Shown: one piece after another, positions 10,897 to 17,887 of the stretch
Numbering within the stretch: the stretch's first letter is position 1
Layout: every line of letters starts with the position of its first letter
DNA from: Halobacterium sp. DL1
GTDB lineage: Archaea > Halobacteriota > Halobacteria > Halobacteriales > Halobacteriaceae
Direction: 5' to 3'
DNA length: 64,000 nucleotides
Assembly (NCBI GenBank): GCA_000230955.3
Contig: CP007060.1
Coordinates: forward strand, 2,486,216 to 2,550,215
The notes under the pieces: model-generated
What the model saw: the letters and a program-made list of their open reading frames with translations, nothing else
Databases searched by the model: none
What the model was told of the DNA's origin: nothing
Made by a program: the position numbers and the translations under genes

Positions 10897-10962
10897 GTTT
10901 CTTTCGGTAGTTCTGGCGGACTCGATGGCAACGGAACAGAACTTGAGGCTCTACTCGGGAAC

Positions 10963-11841
10963 TTAGACGGCAATCAGACCAACACCGACGACAGCCAGTA
11001 CCGCAGCACCCAGCCGACGTCTGAGCCCGGGCTCACCCAGCAACAAGCAACCCAGCAAGACGGCGACGATGGCCTGGGCGTTGACGAGCGTGGAAACGAT
11101 GCTCGCGGGCGCGCTGGCGAACGCGAGCGCGGTGACGTGCTCGCCGACGGCGACGCCAGCGCCCGCGAGGACGAACTGGGGGAGGTAGGGGCGAATCCCG
11201 GTCGCTGGCCATCGGCGGAGGGCGAGCGGGAGGACGGCGACGGCGATACCGGCGAGGAATGTCGGCACCCAGAGGCGAGTCGGGAACGCGAAGTCGCCGA
11301 GGACGAGGCGACGGCCGATGTCGCTGGCGGCGTACAGCATCGCGGAGAGGAGGGCTAGCTGGGCGGGGCGGGCGGTGGCGGCCTTCCGGAGTGGCGTGAG
11401 GAGGTCGCCGCCCTCGTAGTTCGCGAGGTAGACCGCGGACGTGGCGACGGCGATGCCAAGGACGGCAGTCGGTTCGAGCGTCGCATCCAGTCCGAGGACC
11501 TCTATCGGGACGACGAACACCGGTACGATCTTCGCGATCGGTGCGACGTAGGAGACGTCGCCGACCCCGAGCGCGTAGACGGAGATGATGAACGCCGCGC
11601 CGCCGAGCACGACAGTCGCAGCGAACACGCCAACTGCGGTGGCGCCCAGCGACGGGAACGCCGGGAACCCGTCGGGACTCGTGGCGGCGACGGTCGGCAG
11701 GTACCACGCGATGGCCGAGACGTTCACGAACAGTGTGAGGACGGCGGCGTGGACGCCGGCGAAGTAACGCTTCAGAGCGAACAGCCAGACGCCCCAGACG
11801 CCAGCGGCGGCGAGCGCGTACAGTAGCCCCGACTCCATCAC
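10963..11841 (-). CDS. EamA/DMT-superfamily transporter
   Basis: A 292-residue polytopic membrane protein with about ten hydrophobic helices arranged as two EamA repeats, ending without a soluble domain. This is the drug/metabolite transporter layout. The substrate cannot be read from sequence. It is the last gene of a minus-strand run after the PP-loop protein (36-nt gap). Its 3' end lies only 66 nt from the low-GC nuclease gene, which it faces convergently. Confidence 0.85.
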   Translation of the reverse strand: MMESGLLYALAAAGVWGVWLFALKRYFAGVHAAVLTLFVNVSAIAWYLPTVAATSPDGFPAFPSLGATAVGVFAATVVLGGAAFIISVYALGVGDVSYVAPIAKIVPVFVVPIEVLGLDATLEPTAVLGIAVATSAVYLANYEGGDLLTPLRKAATARPAQLALLSAMLYAASDIGRRLVLGDFAFPTRLWVPTFLAGIAVAVLPLALRRWPATGIRPYLPQFVLAGAGVAVGEHVTALAFASAPASIVSTLVNAQAIVAVLLGCLLLGEPGLRRRLGAAVLAVVGVGLIAV

Positions 11842-11877
11842 GCGAACGGAGCGGGTTCCCGGAGAAGAGTGGTTCGA

Positions 11878-12471
11878 TTACTCCCGGAGGCCGTGGACGT
11901 ACGTCTGGTCGTGGTCCGGGAACACGTCGCGGATGGCCTCCTCGCCGTGCTCCTCGGCGAGGAGCGCACGGAGTTCGGCCTCGTAGTCGGCGCGCGGAAT
12001 CTCCTCGCTCGGGCCGACTTCGACGTCGAGTTCGGCGTCCACGAGGCGGTCGACCGCCCGGCGGCCGAACCCGGAGAGCGGGGAGAGGTAGTCGACGTCG
12101 TGGCGGTCCTCGAGGCTCTGTGCCTGGGCGCGCGAGACGGTCGGGACACGGTCGTCGCGGCGGGTGCCGTCAGCGATGGCGTCGAACCCCTCGCCGGCGA
12201 CAGCCTCCAGGGCGTGCTCGTGGACGTGTTGGATGCCGTTTCGGGGGTAGCCGTCCTCGCGCATCAGTTCGACGGCCTCCCTTGCGACGTCCTGGTCGAG
12301 TTCGATCTCGGTGAACTCGAAGCCCGCCGCGTCCGCGGCGTCGCGGGCGTGTTCCCACTCGTCGGTCACGCCGAAGTGCGCGGTGACGAGCGTGATGTCG
12401 TAGAACCGTTCGAGCACGAGTGCCGCCAGCGTGGAGTCCTTCCCGCCGCTGTAGAGCAGGCCCAGCTCCAT
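11878..12471 (-). CDS. PP-loop (N-type ATP pyrophosphatase) family protein
   Basis: A 197-residue protein starting MELGLLYSGGKDST. The SGGKDS motif at residues 8-13 is the PP-loop that adenylates a substrate, as in asparagine synthetase, ThiI/TtcA-type thiolases and diphthine-ammonia ligase. A conserved NGIQHVHEHAL segment and the C-terminal PLSGFGRRAVDRL follow. The substrate is unknown, and RNA or protein modification is likely given the S19e and PDCD5 neighbours. It starts one base after the PDCD5 stop, so translation is probably coupled. Confidence 0.8.
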   Translation of the reverse strand: MELGLLYSGGKDSTLAALVLERFYDITLVTAHFGVTDEWEHARDAADAAGFEFTEIELDQDVAREAVELMREDGYPRNGIQHVHEHALEAVAGEGFDAIADGTRRDDRVPTVSRAQAQSLEDRHDVDYLSPLSGFGRRAVDRLVDAELDVEVGPSEEIPRADYEAELRALLAEEHGEEAIRDVFPDHDQTYVHGLRE

Positions 12472-12472
12472 G

Positions 12473-12829
12473 CTAGCGGCGGTTGATGTTGAAGCTCTTG
12501 GAGTCGGGCTTGAGTTCGCGGAGCAGTTCCTTCATCTGCTCCTCGTCGATGCGGTCCTGTAGTCGGCCGGACTGGGCGAGCGCGAGGACCTGCTGTTCGA
12601 CCTTCTCGGCGAACTGCGGCTTGCTCATCCGGATGGTGTTGAGCCGCTTGCGCGCGCCGTCGGTGAGGTGCTGCTTGAGCAGCGCCTGTTTCTGCTGTTC
12701 GGCCTGCTGCTGGGCCTGCTGCTGTGCCTCTCCCTGGGCGCCCCCGCCTCCCTGCTGTTGCTGCTTGAGTTTCTCCATCTTCTGTTCACGGAGTTCGTCG
12801 AGCCGCTCGTCGTCTGGGTTCCCACTCAT
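12473..12829 (-). CDS. PDCD5-family DNA/RNA-binding protein
   Basis: A 118-residue homologue of human PDCD5/TFAR19. It has a charged N-terminal helix, a Gln/Gly-rich low-complexity linker (about residues 23-50), then the conserved triple-helix core with [21 protein letters not shown] and the end [13 protein letters not shown]. Archaeal members bind nucleic acid and sit beside rps19e, as here. Their exact role is uncertain. Confidence 0.93.
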   Translation of the reverse strand: MSGNPDDERLDELREQKMEKLKQQQQGGGGAQGEAQQQAQQQAEQQKQALLKQHLTDGARKRLNTIRMSKPQFAEKVEQQVLALAQSGRLQDRIDEEQMKELLRELKPDSKSFNINRR

Positions 12830-12933
12830 GTTAGTCGGACCTTTGCTTCGTATCCCGTTAATTGTTGCGCACCCGGTCGGTGGTCGCGTGGCTCGGCGGC
12901 GGAGAAATCGGAGAAATTGCGTCGAACGCTACT

Positions 12934-13389
12934 TCAGGCGTAGCGCTCGAGTTCGGGACGGTCCAGGTTCTCGATGACCGTGTTCGCGGTGTCGTCGAGG
13001 AGGCTGCGGCCCTCCGCGGTGACGACGCGGCCGCGGTCGTGCTGCTGTTCGACGAGCTCCGCGTCCTCGAGCTGCTGGAGGATGGTGCGGATGATGTTCC
13101 GGGAGCCGGCGGCGCTCTCGGAGGGCGAGACGACGTAGCGGTTCGACCCGTCGCGGGTGTCGCCGTACGCCGTCGAGAGGCGCTTGACGCCGATGGGGCC
13201 TTCCATCGCGACCTTGCGCAGGAGGCTGGCGGCGCGGGTCGCCCAGAAGTCCTCCTGTTCGGGCGGGAGTTCTCGGCCGGAGCCAGTCTTCGCGAACTGT
13301 GCCCAGTCGGGCTCGTCGAGTTCGTCCTCGAGCTCCTCGGCGAGCTCGGCGAGGAGCTCGTCCGCAGGGGCGTCGTAGAGGGTTGCCAT
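12934..13389 (-). CDS. rps19e: 30S ribosomal protein S19e
   Basis: A 151-residue archaeal/eukaryotic ribosomal protein that acts in small-subunit maturation. Family signatures are WATRAASLLRKVA and GPIGVKRLSTAYG in the middle and a basic helix before the end. ATG 13389 (MATLYDAPADE) is chosen over upstream in-frame codons. The family starts this way, and CTTTAAACGA lies 22-31 nt upstream. It is the first gene of the run S19e - PDCD5 - PP-loop - DMT transporter. Confidence 0.95.
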   Translation of the reverse strand: MATLYDAPADELLAELAEELEDELDEPDWAQFAKTGSGRELPPEQEDFWATRAASLLRKVAMEGPIGVKRLSTAYGDTRDGSNRYVVSPSESAAGSRNIIRTILQQLEDAELVEQQHDRGRVVTAEGRSLLDDTANTVIENLDRPELERYA

Positions 13390-13410
13390 TGGGCCGAATT
13401 CACGGTGGAT

Positions 13411-13420
13411 TCGTTTAAAG
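13411..13420 (-). promoter_or_regulatory. TATA box for rps19e operon
   Basis: The minus-strand sequence CTTTAAACGA is 22-31 nt upstream of ATG 13389. This fits a leaderless haloarchaeal promoter. Confidence 0.5.
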
Positions 13421-13432
13421 CCATCGTTAGGC

Positions 13433-13610
13433 GCGTGGACGAACGCAGTGAGTCCACGGCATGAGCGAGCGGAGCCAGCCGCGAGCCGCGTGGACAAACG
13501 CAGTGAGTCCACGGCATGAGCGAGCGGAGCCAGCCGCGAGCCGCGTGGACAAACGCAGTGAGTCCGCAGACTGAGCGAACGGGGAGTGGAACGACCCGTG
13601 AGCCGCGTGG
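13433..13610. repeat. Intergenic tandem repeat, 55-bp units
   Basis: Two nearly identical 55-bp units begin at 13433 and 13488 (GCGTGGAC...). A third at 13543 diverges after about 25 nt, and a degenerate fourth start lies at 13605. Each unit opens with a hairpin: 13435-13457 and 13490-13512 have stem GTGGAC/GTCCAC around an 11-nt loop (gaacgcagtga or aaacgcagtga). The third, at 13545-13567, has one stem mismatch. The array fills the space between the rps19e promoter and thiL. It is not a CRISPR, because units abut without unique spacers. Confidence 0.8.
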
Positions 13611-13644
13611 CCGACCGGCGGGAGACCACTCCAGCATCCACGGC

Positions 13645-13652
13645 GTTTTAGT
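13645..13652 (+). promoter_or_regulatory. TATA box for thiL
   Basis: GTTTTAGT lies 22-29 nt before ATG 13674. The same octamer occupies the equivalent position before nadE (29590-29597), so both genes look leaderless. Confidence 0.45.
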
Positions 13653-13673
13653 CGCGGGCGGTGAAGGGCCGGT

Positions 13674-14534
13674 ATGGACGAACGGGCGGCGCTGGACCTC
13701 GTCGGTGGCCTCGTCGCGAGCGCCGGGGACGACGCCGCGTTCGTGGACGGGACGGTGCTCACCGTCGACATGCTCCACGAGACGACGGACTTCCCCGAGG
13801 GGACTACCCGCTACACCGCAGGCTGGCGGTCGGTCGGCGCGTCGCTGTCGGACGTGGCAGCGATGGGCGCACGGGTCACCGCAGCAGTGGCCGCCTACGC
13901 CGCGCCCGACTTCGACGACGAGGAACTGGGCGCGTTCGTCGAGGGCGCGTCGGCGGTCTGCGAGGACGCGGACGCGGCGTACGTCGGCGGCGACCTCGAC
14001 AGCCACCAGGAGTTCACGGTGGCGACGGCGGCGGTCGGCGAGACGGACCGCCGCATCGGGCGCGACGGCGCGAAACCCGGCGATAGCGTGGTCGTGACGG
14101 GAACGCTCGGGCGGAGCGCGGCCGCACTGCGGCTGTTCGAGTCGGGGGAGACCGGACGCGCGAACGAGCTGTTCCGGTTCTCGCCGCGGGTCGCGGCGGG
14201 AGTGGCCCTCGGCGAGTACGCGACGGCGATGATGGACTCCAGCGACGGCCTCGCGCGCTCGCTCCACCAGCTATCGGAGGCCAGCGACTGCGGGTTCGCG
14301 GTGGACGCCGCGGAGATTCCCGTCGCACCGGAACTCGACGCACTCGTAGACCAGCCCCTGGAGGCCGCCACCACGTTCGGGGAGGATTTCGAACTCGTGG
14401 CGACGCTTCCGCCAGAAGCAGTGGACGACGCGCGCGAAGCGACACCGGTTCCACTGTCGGTCGTCGGCGAGGTCGTCGAGGACGGCGTGACGCTGGACGG
14501 GGAGCCGCTGGCGGACCGCGGCTGGACCCACTAA
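13674..14534 (+). CDS. thiL: Thiamine-monophosphate kinase
   Basis: A 286-residue kinase of the PurM/SelD-like fold that makes thiamine diphosphate from thiamine monophosphate. Diagnostic segments are GDDAAF near residue 18, the metal-binding D in VLTVDML, SVGASLSDVAAMGA, GGDLDS, MMDSSDGL, and the late TTFGEDFEL. Length is slightly short but complete. The end abuts the convergent site-2 protease gene with a 4-nt overlap. Confidence 0.93.
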   Translation: MDERAALDLVGGLVASAGDDAAFVDGTVLTVDMLHETTDFPEGTTRYTAGWRSVGASLSDVAAMGARVTAAVAAYAAPDFDDEELGAFVEGASAVCEDADAAYVGGDLDSHQEFTVATAAVGETDRRIGRDGAKPGDSVVVTGTLGRSAAALRLFESGETGRANELFRFSPRVAAGVALGEYATAMMDSSDGLARSLHQLSEASDCGFAVDAAEIPVAPELDALVDQPLEAATTFGEDFELVATLPPEAVDDAREATPVPLSVVGEVVEDGVTLDGEPLADRGWTH

Positions 14535-15640
14535 CCCACGATCTGAATGGGGATGGGCATGAAGCAGAGCGCCCCGAGGACGAACGTCAGCACGCCCAGC
14601 GCGGAGCGGCGGCGGTCGAGGGGCTGGTCGTCGATCGGGTCGACGCTCCCCATGAACGTGACGAGCATGGAGAGGAACCCCCATAGCACCCAGATGCCGG
14701 CGGCGTTGCCGGCCTCGCCGACGAGCCAGAGGTAGCCCGCGAGCGCGAACAGGGTCGTGGGGACGAGCGGCGCGATGCGGTCGGCGGTGTCGCCGACGAG
14801 CGACCGGAGGATGTGGCCGCCGTCGAGCTGGCCGACCGGGATGAGGTTGAGGAACGTGACGAACATCCCGATCCAGCCGCCCATCACCACGGGGTTGATA
14901 GAGCGACTCGGGTCGCTGTAGGAGAGCGGCTCGCCGACGACCGTCGCGATGGCGCGCAGCAGCGGCGGGTAGGCGAACTGGATCTCCACGGCGGACGTGG
15001 AGTTGACTATCTCCGGCGGGACGTGCACCGGCGGGAGGAGGAGTCCGACGACAGTGACGACGACGGCGGCGACGAGTCCGGCGAGCGGGCCCGCAGCGCC
15101 GATGTCGAAGAGAGCGTCGCGGTCGGGCATCTGTCCGCGCATCCTGATGACCGCGCCCATCGTGCCGAACAGCGACGGGAACGGGATGAAGTACGGGAGG
15201 CTGGCGTCCACGTCGTGGTAGCGGCTCATCGCGTAGTGGCCGAGTTCGTGGGTGCCCAGCACGCCGATTACCGCGAGCATGAACGGGAGCGCGCGGAGAA
15301 TCGCCGGGGAGAACGGGTCGACGTAGTACCACTGCGCGCCCACGAACAGCGTCGAGAGCACGGTGGCGACGAACAGCGCGACGTTCTTCCACGGGAAGTC
15401 ACCCGTGTTCGTCTCGTGTGGCTCCGCGACGAGCACGAGTTCGCCGGTTCGGCGGGCGAGTTCGACCTCGTAGCCCCGCTCGCGGAACAGCGGCCAGACC
15501 GTCCGGATGACCGTCTGTCGGTCGGTCGTGGCGTCGCCGAAGTAGAGCACGCGGCCGTCCTGCTGGCTCACCTCGTAGACGTCGAAGACGGAGTCGAATC
15601 TCGCCGGCGCGGGCGCGTCGTCGGGCGGCTGGGCCGACAT
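14531..15640 (-). CDS. Site-2 protease family membrane metallopeptidase
   Basis: A 369-residue intramembrane zinc protease. The zinc motif HELGH lies near residue 129 inside a hydrophobic helix, and the second ligand motif NLIPVGQLDGGH follows near residue 275. Several other helices surround them. The soluble N-terminal 85 residues precede the first helix and contain no PDZ. Start ATG 15640 (MSAQPPDDA) fits a TATA box 24-33 nt upstream and the acidic, Pro-rich beginning common in haloarchaea. The substrate is unknown. Confidence 0.9.
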   Translation of the reverse strand: MSAQPPDDAPAPARFDSVFDVYEVSQQDGRVLYFGDATTDRQTVIRTVWPLFRERGYEVELARRTGELVLVAEPHETNTGDFPWKNVALFVATVLSTLFVGAQWYYVDPFSPAILRALPFMLAVIGVLGTHELGHYAMSRYHDVDASLPYFIPFPSLFGTMGAVIRMRGQMPDRDALFDIGAAGPLAGLVAAVVVTVVGLLLPPVHVPPEIVNSTSAVEIQFAYPPLLRAIATVVGEPLSYSDPSRSINPVVMGGWIGMFVTFLNLIPVGQLDGGHILRSLVGDTADRIAPLVPTTLFALAGYLWLVGEAGNAAGIWVLWGFLSMLVTFMGSVDPIDDQPLDRRRSALGVLTFVLGALCFMPIPIQIVG

Positions 15641-15663
15641 CACGCCGTAGTTACGCCCACAGT

Positions 15664-15673
15664 GGTTTAAACG
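15664..15673 (-). promoter_or_regulatory. TATA box for site-2 protease gene
   Basis: The minus-strand sequence CGTTTAAACC is 24-33 nt upstream of ATG 15640. Confidence 0.45.
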
Positions 15674-15811
15674 CCTTGTCACCGGCACCGGCCAATCGCC
15701 GGACGTGGGACGGGAGCCGGAGCGGAGCGTCGGAAGGGGGAATCCGACGGGAACGGGCGTCGAGAAAGGGAACGGGAGCGCGAGCGGGGACAGTAGTCGG
15801 GGAACGCCGGC

Positions 15812-16069
15812 TTACGCGGGCTGGACGCGCCACGTGGTGGCGCTGGTGTACGACCACTTCTCGATGTCCAGGTCGGTCGCGGACTGCGAGAGCTTCACCA
15901 TCAGCGCGCCGATCTCCTTGGGGGAGAGGTCGACGTCGTCGGCGATGAACTTGCTCTTGAAGTAGAGCTCACCGTCTTCGGCCTTCTCGCGGAGGTAGGA
16001 CTTGAGGCGGGTCTCCTTGTCCTGCGGTTCGGGGGTCGTGGAGGACTGCTGGGTTGCGCTCATCTTCAT
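15812..16069 (-). CDS. Small haloarchaeal protein, DUF7123-like, probable winged helix
   Basis: An 85-residue acidic protein (83 if ATG 16063 is used). It contains an N-terminal polar tail and a core KETRLKSYLREKAEDG, FIADDVDLSPKEIGALMVKLS and a closing EKWSYTSATTWRV. The pattern of short helices with a terminal beta pair resembles a winged-helix DNA-binding domain, and I believe it belongs to the haloarchaeal DUF7123 set. A strong TATA box lies 22-31 nt before the start. A regulatory role is a guess. Confidence 0.7.
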   Translation of the reverse strand: MKMSATQQSSTTPEPQDKETRLKSYLREKAEDGELYFKSKFIADDVDLSPKEIGALMVKLSQSATDLDIEKWSYTSATTWRVQPA

Positions 16070-16090
16070 CCCACCCTACTGCCCAGGAGA

Positions 16091-16100
16091 GGTTATAAAG
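16091..16100 (-). promoter_or_regulatory. TATA box for the DUF7123-like gene
   Basis: The minus-strand CTTTATAACC is 22-31 nt from ATG 16069 and 28-37 nt from ATG 16063. A second TATA-like sequence, CCTATAAAACG, lies further upstream on the same strand near 16183-16196. Confidence 0.5.
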
Positions 16101-16277
16101 GGGTGAACGTTAGCGGCTGTTCGCACGTTTTCAGCAGTAAACGGAATCAGTTGGACGTTTCACGACATTTTCAAACTCCCTTAGACGTTTTATAGGACCC
16201 CCTTACCGTTTCTTTCTCGTGGATTTTTGTAGCATCAAACGTCAGACAGTTGCGCCGGATTTCGACCATCGGACGCC

Positions 16278-17042
16278 TCAGTTCGGGTCGTGAACCCAGA
16301 ACTCCTCCTCGACGGTCACCTCCTTCTTGAATATCGGCACCTCCTCCTTGAGGCGGTCGATGCCGTCCTCGACGGCCTGGAACGCCTCCCCGCGGTGGCC
16401 GGCGAGCACCGCGACGAAGACGATGTCCTCGCCCGCCTCGACGCGGCCGACGCGGTGGTGGAGTCGTACCCCCAGCACGCCGTCGCGGACCTCGAGTTCC
16501 TCGCGAATGGTCGCCGTGCGCTCGGCGGCCACCTCGTCGTACTTCTCGAAGGTGAGCGACTCCGTCCACTCGTCCTCGTCGTCCTCGAGTGCGCGCACCT
16601 GGCCGGTGAACGTGGCGATGGCGCCCGCGTAGTCCGCTTCCGGGCTGCGTTTGAGTTCCGCGACGAGCGAGGATAGCGTCTCGAACGGCTCCGCGTCCTC
16701 GACGGCCGCGACGGCCGCGTCGAGGTCCGGGTCCGCTGCGATCGTCGAGAGCACGGGGTCCTCCACGCCGGCGTCACCGACCGCAATCTGGGGGACGCGG
16801 GCGTCCGGGAAGTTCACGAGGAGCGCGTAGTCGTGGTCGCGGGCCAGTTCGTCGAGTACGTCGTCGACGGAGCGCTCGCCGCCGACGCCGGTCCAGCCGT
16901 CGCCGACGACGTAGGCGGTCCAGTCGGGCGCGTCGGTGTCGCCCTCCCGGACGACGGCGACGCGGCCCCGGTCGGCGAGCCGGTCCGCGAGTTCGTCCGC
17001 GACCGGGTCGGCGCCGGGCCCGGCGATGCCGAGCAGTTGCAT
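16278..17042 (-). CDS. moaE: Molybdopterin synthase catalytic subunit MoaE with MobB-like N-terminal region
   Basis: A 254-residue two-domain protein. Residues about 1-75 begin MQLLGIAGPGADPVADELAD, a nucleotide-binding-like segment resembling MobB but without an obvious intact P-loop GKT. Residues about 120-254 form MoaE, which transfers sulfur to precursor Z to make molybdopterin: FTGQVRALEDD, LTFEKYDEVA, RLHHRVGRVEAGE, and the active-site lysines in FKKEVTVEEEFWVHD. Start ATG 17042 is chosen over upstream in-frame codons. It is divergent from pyrH. Confidence 0.9.
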   Translation of the reverse strand: MQLLGIAGPGADPVADELADRLADRGRVAVVREGDTDAPDWTAYVVGDGWTGVGGERSVDDVLDELARDHDYALLVNFPDARVPQIAVGDAGVEDPVLSTIAADPDLDAAVAAVEDAEPFETLSSLVAELKRSPEADYAGAIATFTGQVRALEDDEDEWTESLTFEKYDEVAAERTATIREELEVRDGVLGVRLHHRVGRVEAGEDIVFVAVLAGHRGEAFQAVEDGIDRLKEEVPIFKKEVTVEEEFWVHDPN

Positions 17043-17131
17043 ACGTCGAGGTGCGTGTCCGCGGGGCTTGTAGGTGTCGCCGCGACGCTGCGAGCAAAGG
17101 TGTTCCGCAGCCGAACGAACCCGAGTTGACA

Positions 17132-17140
17132 ACCCTTAAG
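17132..17140 (+). promoter_or_regulatory. TATA box for pyrH-lysS
   Basis: ACCCTTAAG lies about 28-36 nt before ATG 17168, in the usual place for a leaderless haloarchaeal transcript. Confidence 0.4.
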
Positions 17141-17167
17141 GCCGCTTCGGAGGTATCACGCTGTAGT

Positions 17168-17887
17168 ATGCGAGTCGTGGTTTCTATCGGCGGGAGCGTG
17201 CTCGCGCCCGACCTCTCACACGAGCGGGTCGAGGAGCACGCCGCCGCCATCGAACAACTGGCCGACGCCGGCTGCGAGGTCGGAGCCGTCGTCGGCGGTG
17301 GGGGTGTCGCGCGGGAGTACATCGGGACGGCCAGGGAGCTAGGGGCCAACGAGATCGAACTCGACGACATCGGCATCGACGTGACGCGTATCAACGCACG
17401 CCTGCTCATCGCGGCGCTCGGCGGGCGGGCCGCCCCCAGCCCCGCAGAGAACTACGAGGAGGCCGGAGAAGCGATGCGCCGCGACGACGTCGCCGTGATG
17501 GGTGGCGTCGTCGCCGGGCAGACCACCGACGCCGTGAGCGCGGCGCTCGCGGAGTACACGGACGCCGACCTCCTCCTCTACGCGACCAGCGTGCCGGGCG
17601 TGTTCAGCGCGGACCCCAACGAGGACGACGACGCCAAGCACTTCGAGCAGATGACCGCCGGCGAACTCGTCGACATCATCGCGGACATCGAGATGAACGC
17701 GGGTTCCTCCGCGCCGGTCGACCTGCTCGCCGCGAAACTCATCGAGCGCTCGGGCGTGCGCACCATCGTCCTCGACGGCACCGACCCCCAGCGCATCGTG
17801 GACGCGGTGCTGTACGGCGACCACGAGGGGACGGACATCATCCCGGACGGCGCCGACGACCAGATGACGTACTGGGCGAGCGAGTAG
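17168..17887 (+). CDS. pyrH: UMP kinase (archaeal type)
   Basis: A 239-residue amino-acid-kinase-fold enzyme that phosphorylates UMP to UDP. It shows the N-terminal VVSIGGSVLAP nucleotide-binding segment, VVGGGGVAREYI, the uridine-site region DDIGIDVTRINARLL, and TSVPGVFSADPNEDDDAK. Length is typical. The lysS ATG follows its stop codon directly, so the two are cotranscribed. Confidence 0.95.
   Translation: MRVVVSIGGSVLAPDLSHERVEEHAAAIEQLADAGCEVGAVVGGGGVAREYIGTARELGANEIELDDIGIDVTRINARLLIAALGGRAAPSPAENYEEAGEAMRRDDVAVMGGVVAGQTTDAVSAALAEYTDADLLLYATSVPGVFSADPNEDDDAKHFEQMTAGELVDIIADIEMNAGSSAPVDLLAAKLIERSGVRTIVLDGTDPQRIVDAVLYGDHEGTDIIPDGADDQMTYWASE

Noticed and set aside
10897-10962. Direct repeats marking the ends of the low-GC island
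   Set aside because: I compared the sequence at both sides of the island by eye and found no convincing repeat, so the mode of insertion stays unknown.
13433-13610. CRISPR array
   Set aside because: The repeat units abut directly without unique spacers, there are only two good copies, and no cas genes are nearby.
16171-16569. A small ORF in the AT-rich gap downstream of moaE
   Set aside because: Most of the frame is a shadow of moaE, and the intergenic part has no coding bias or family match.
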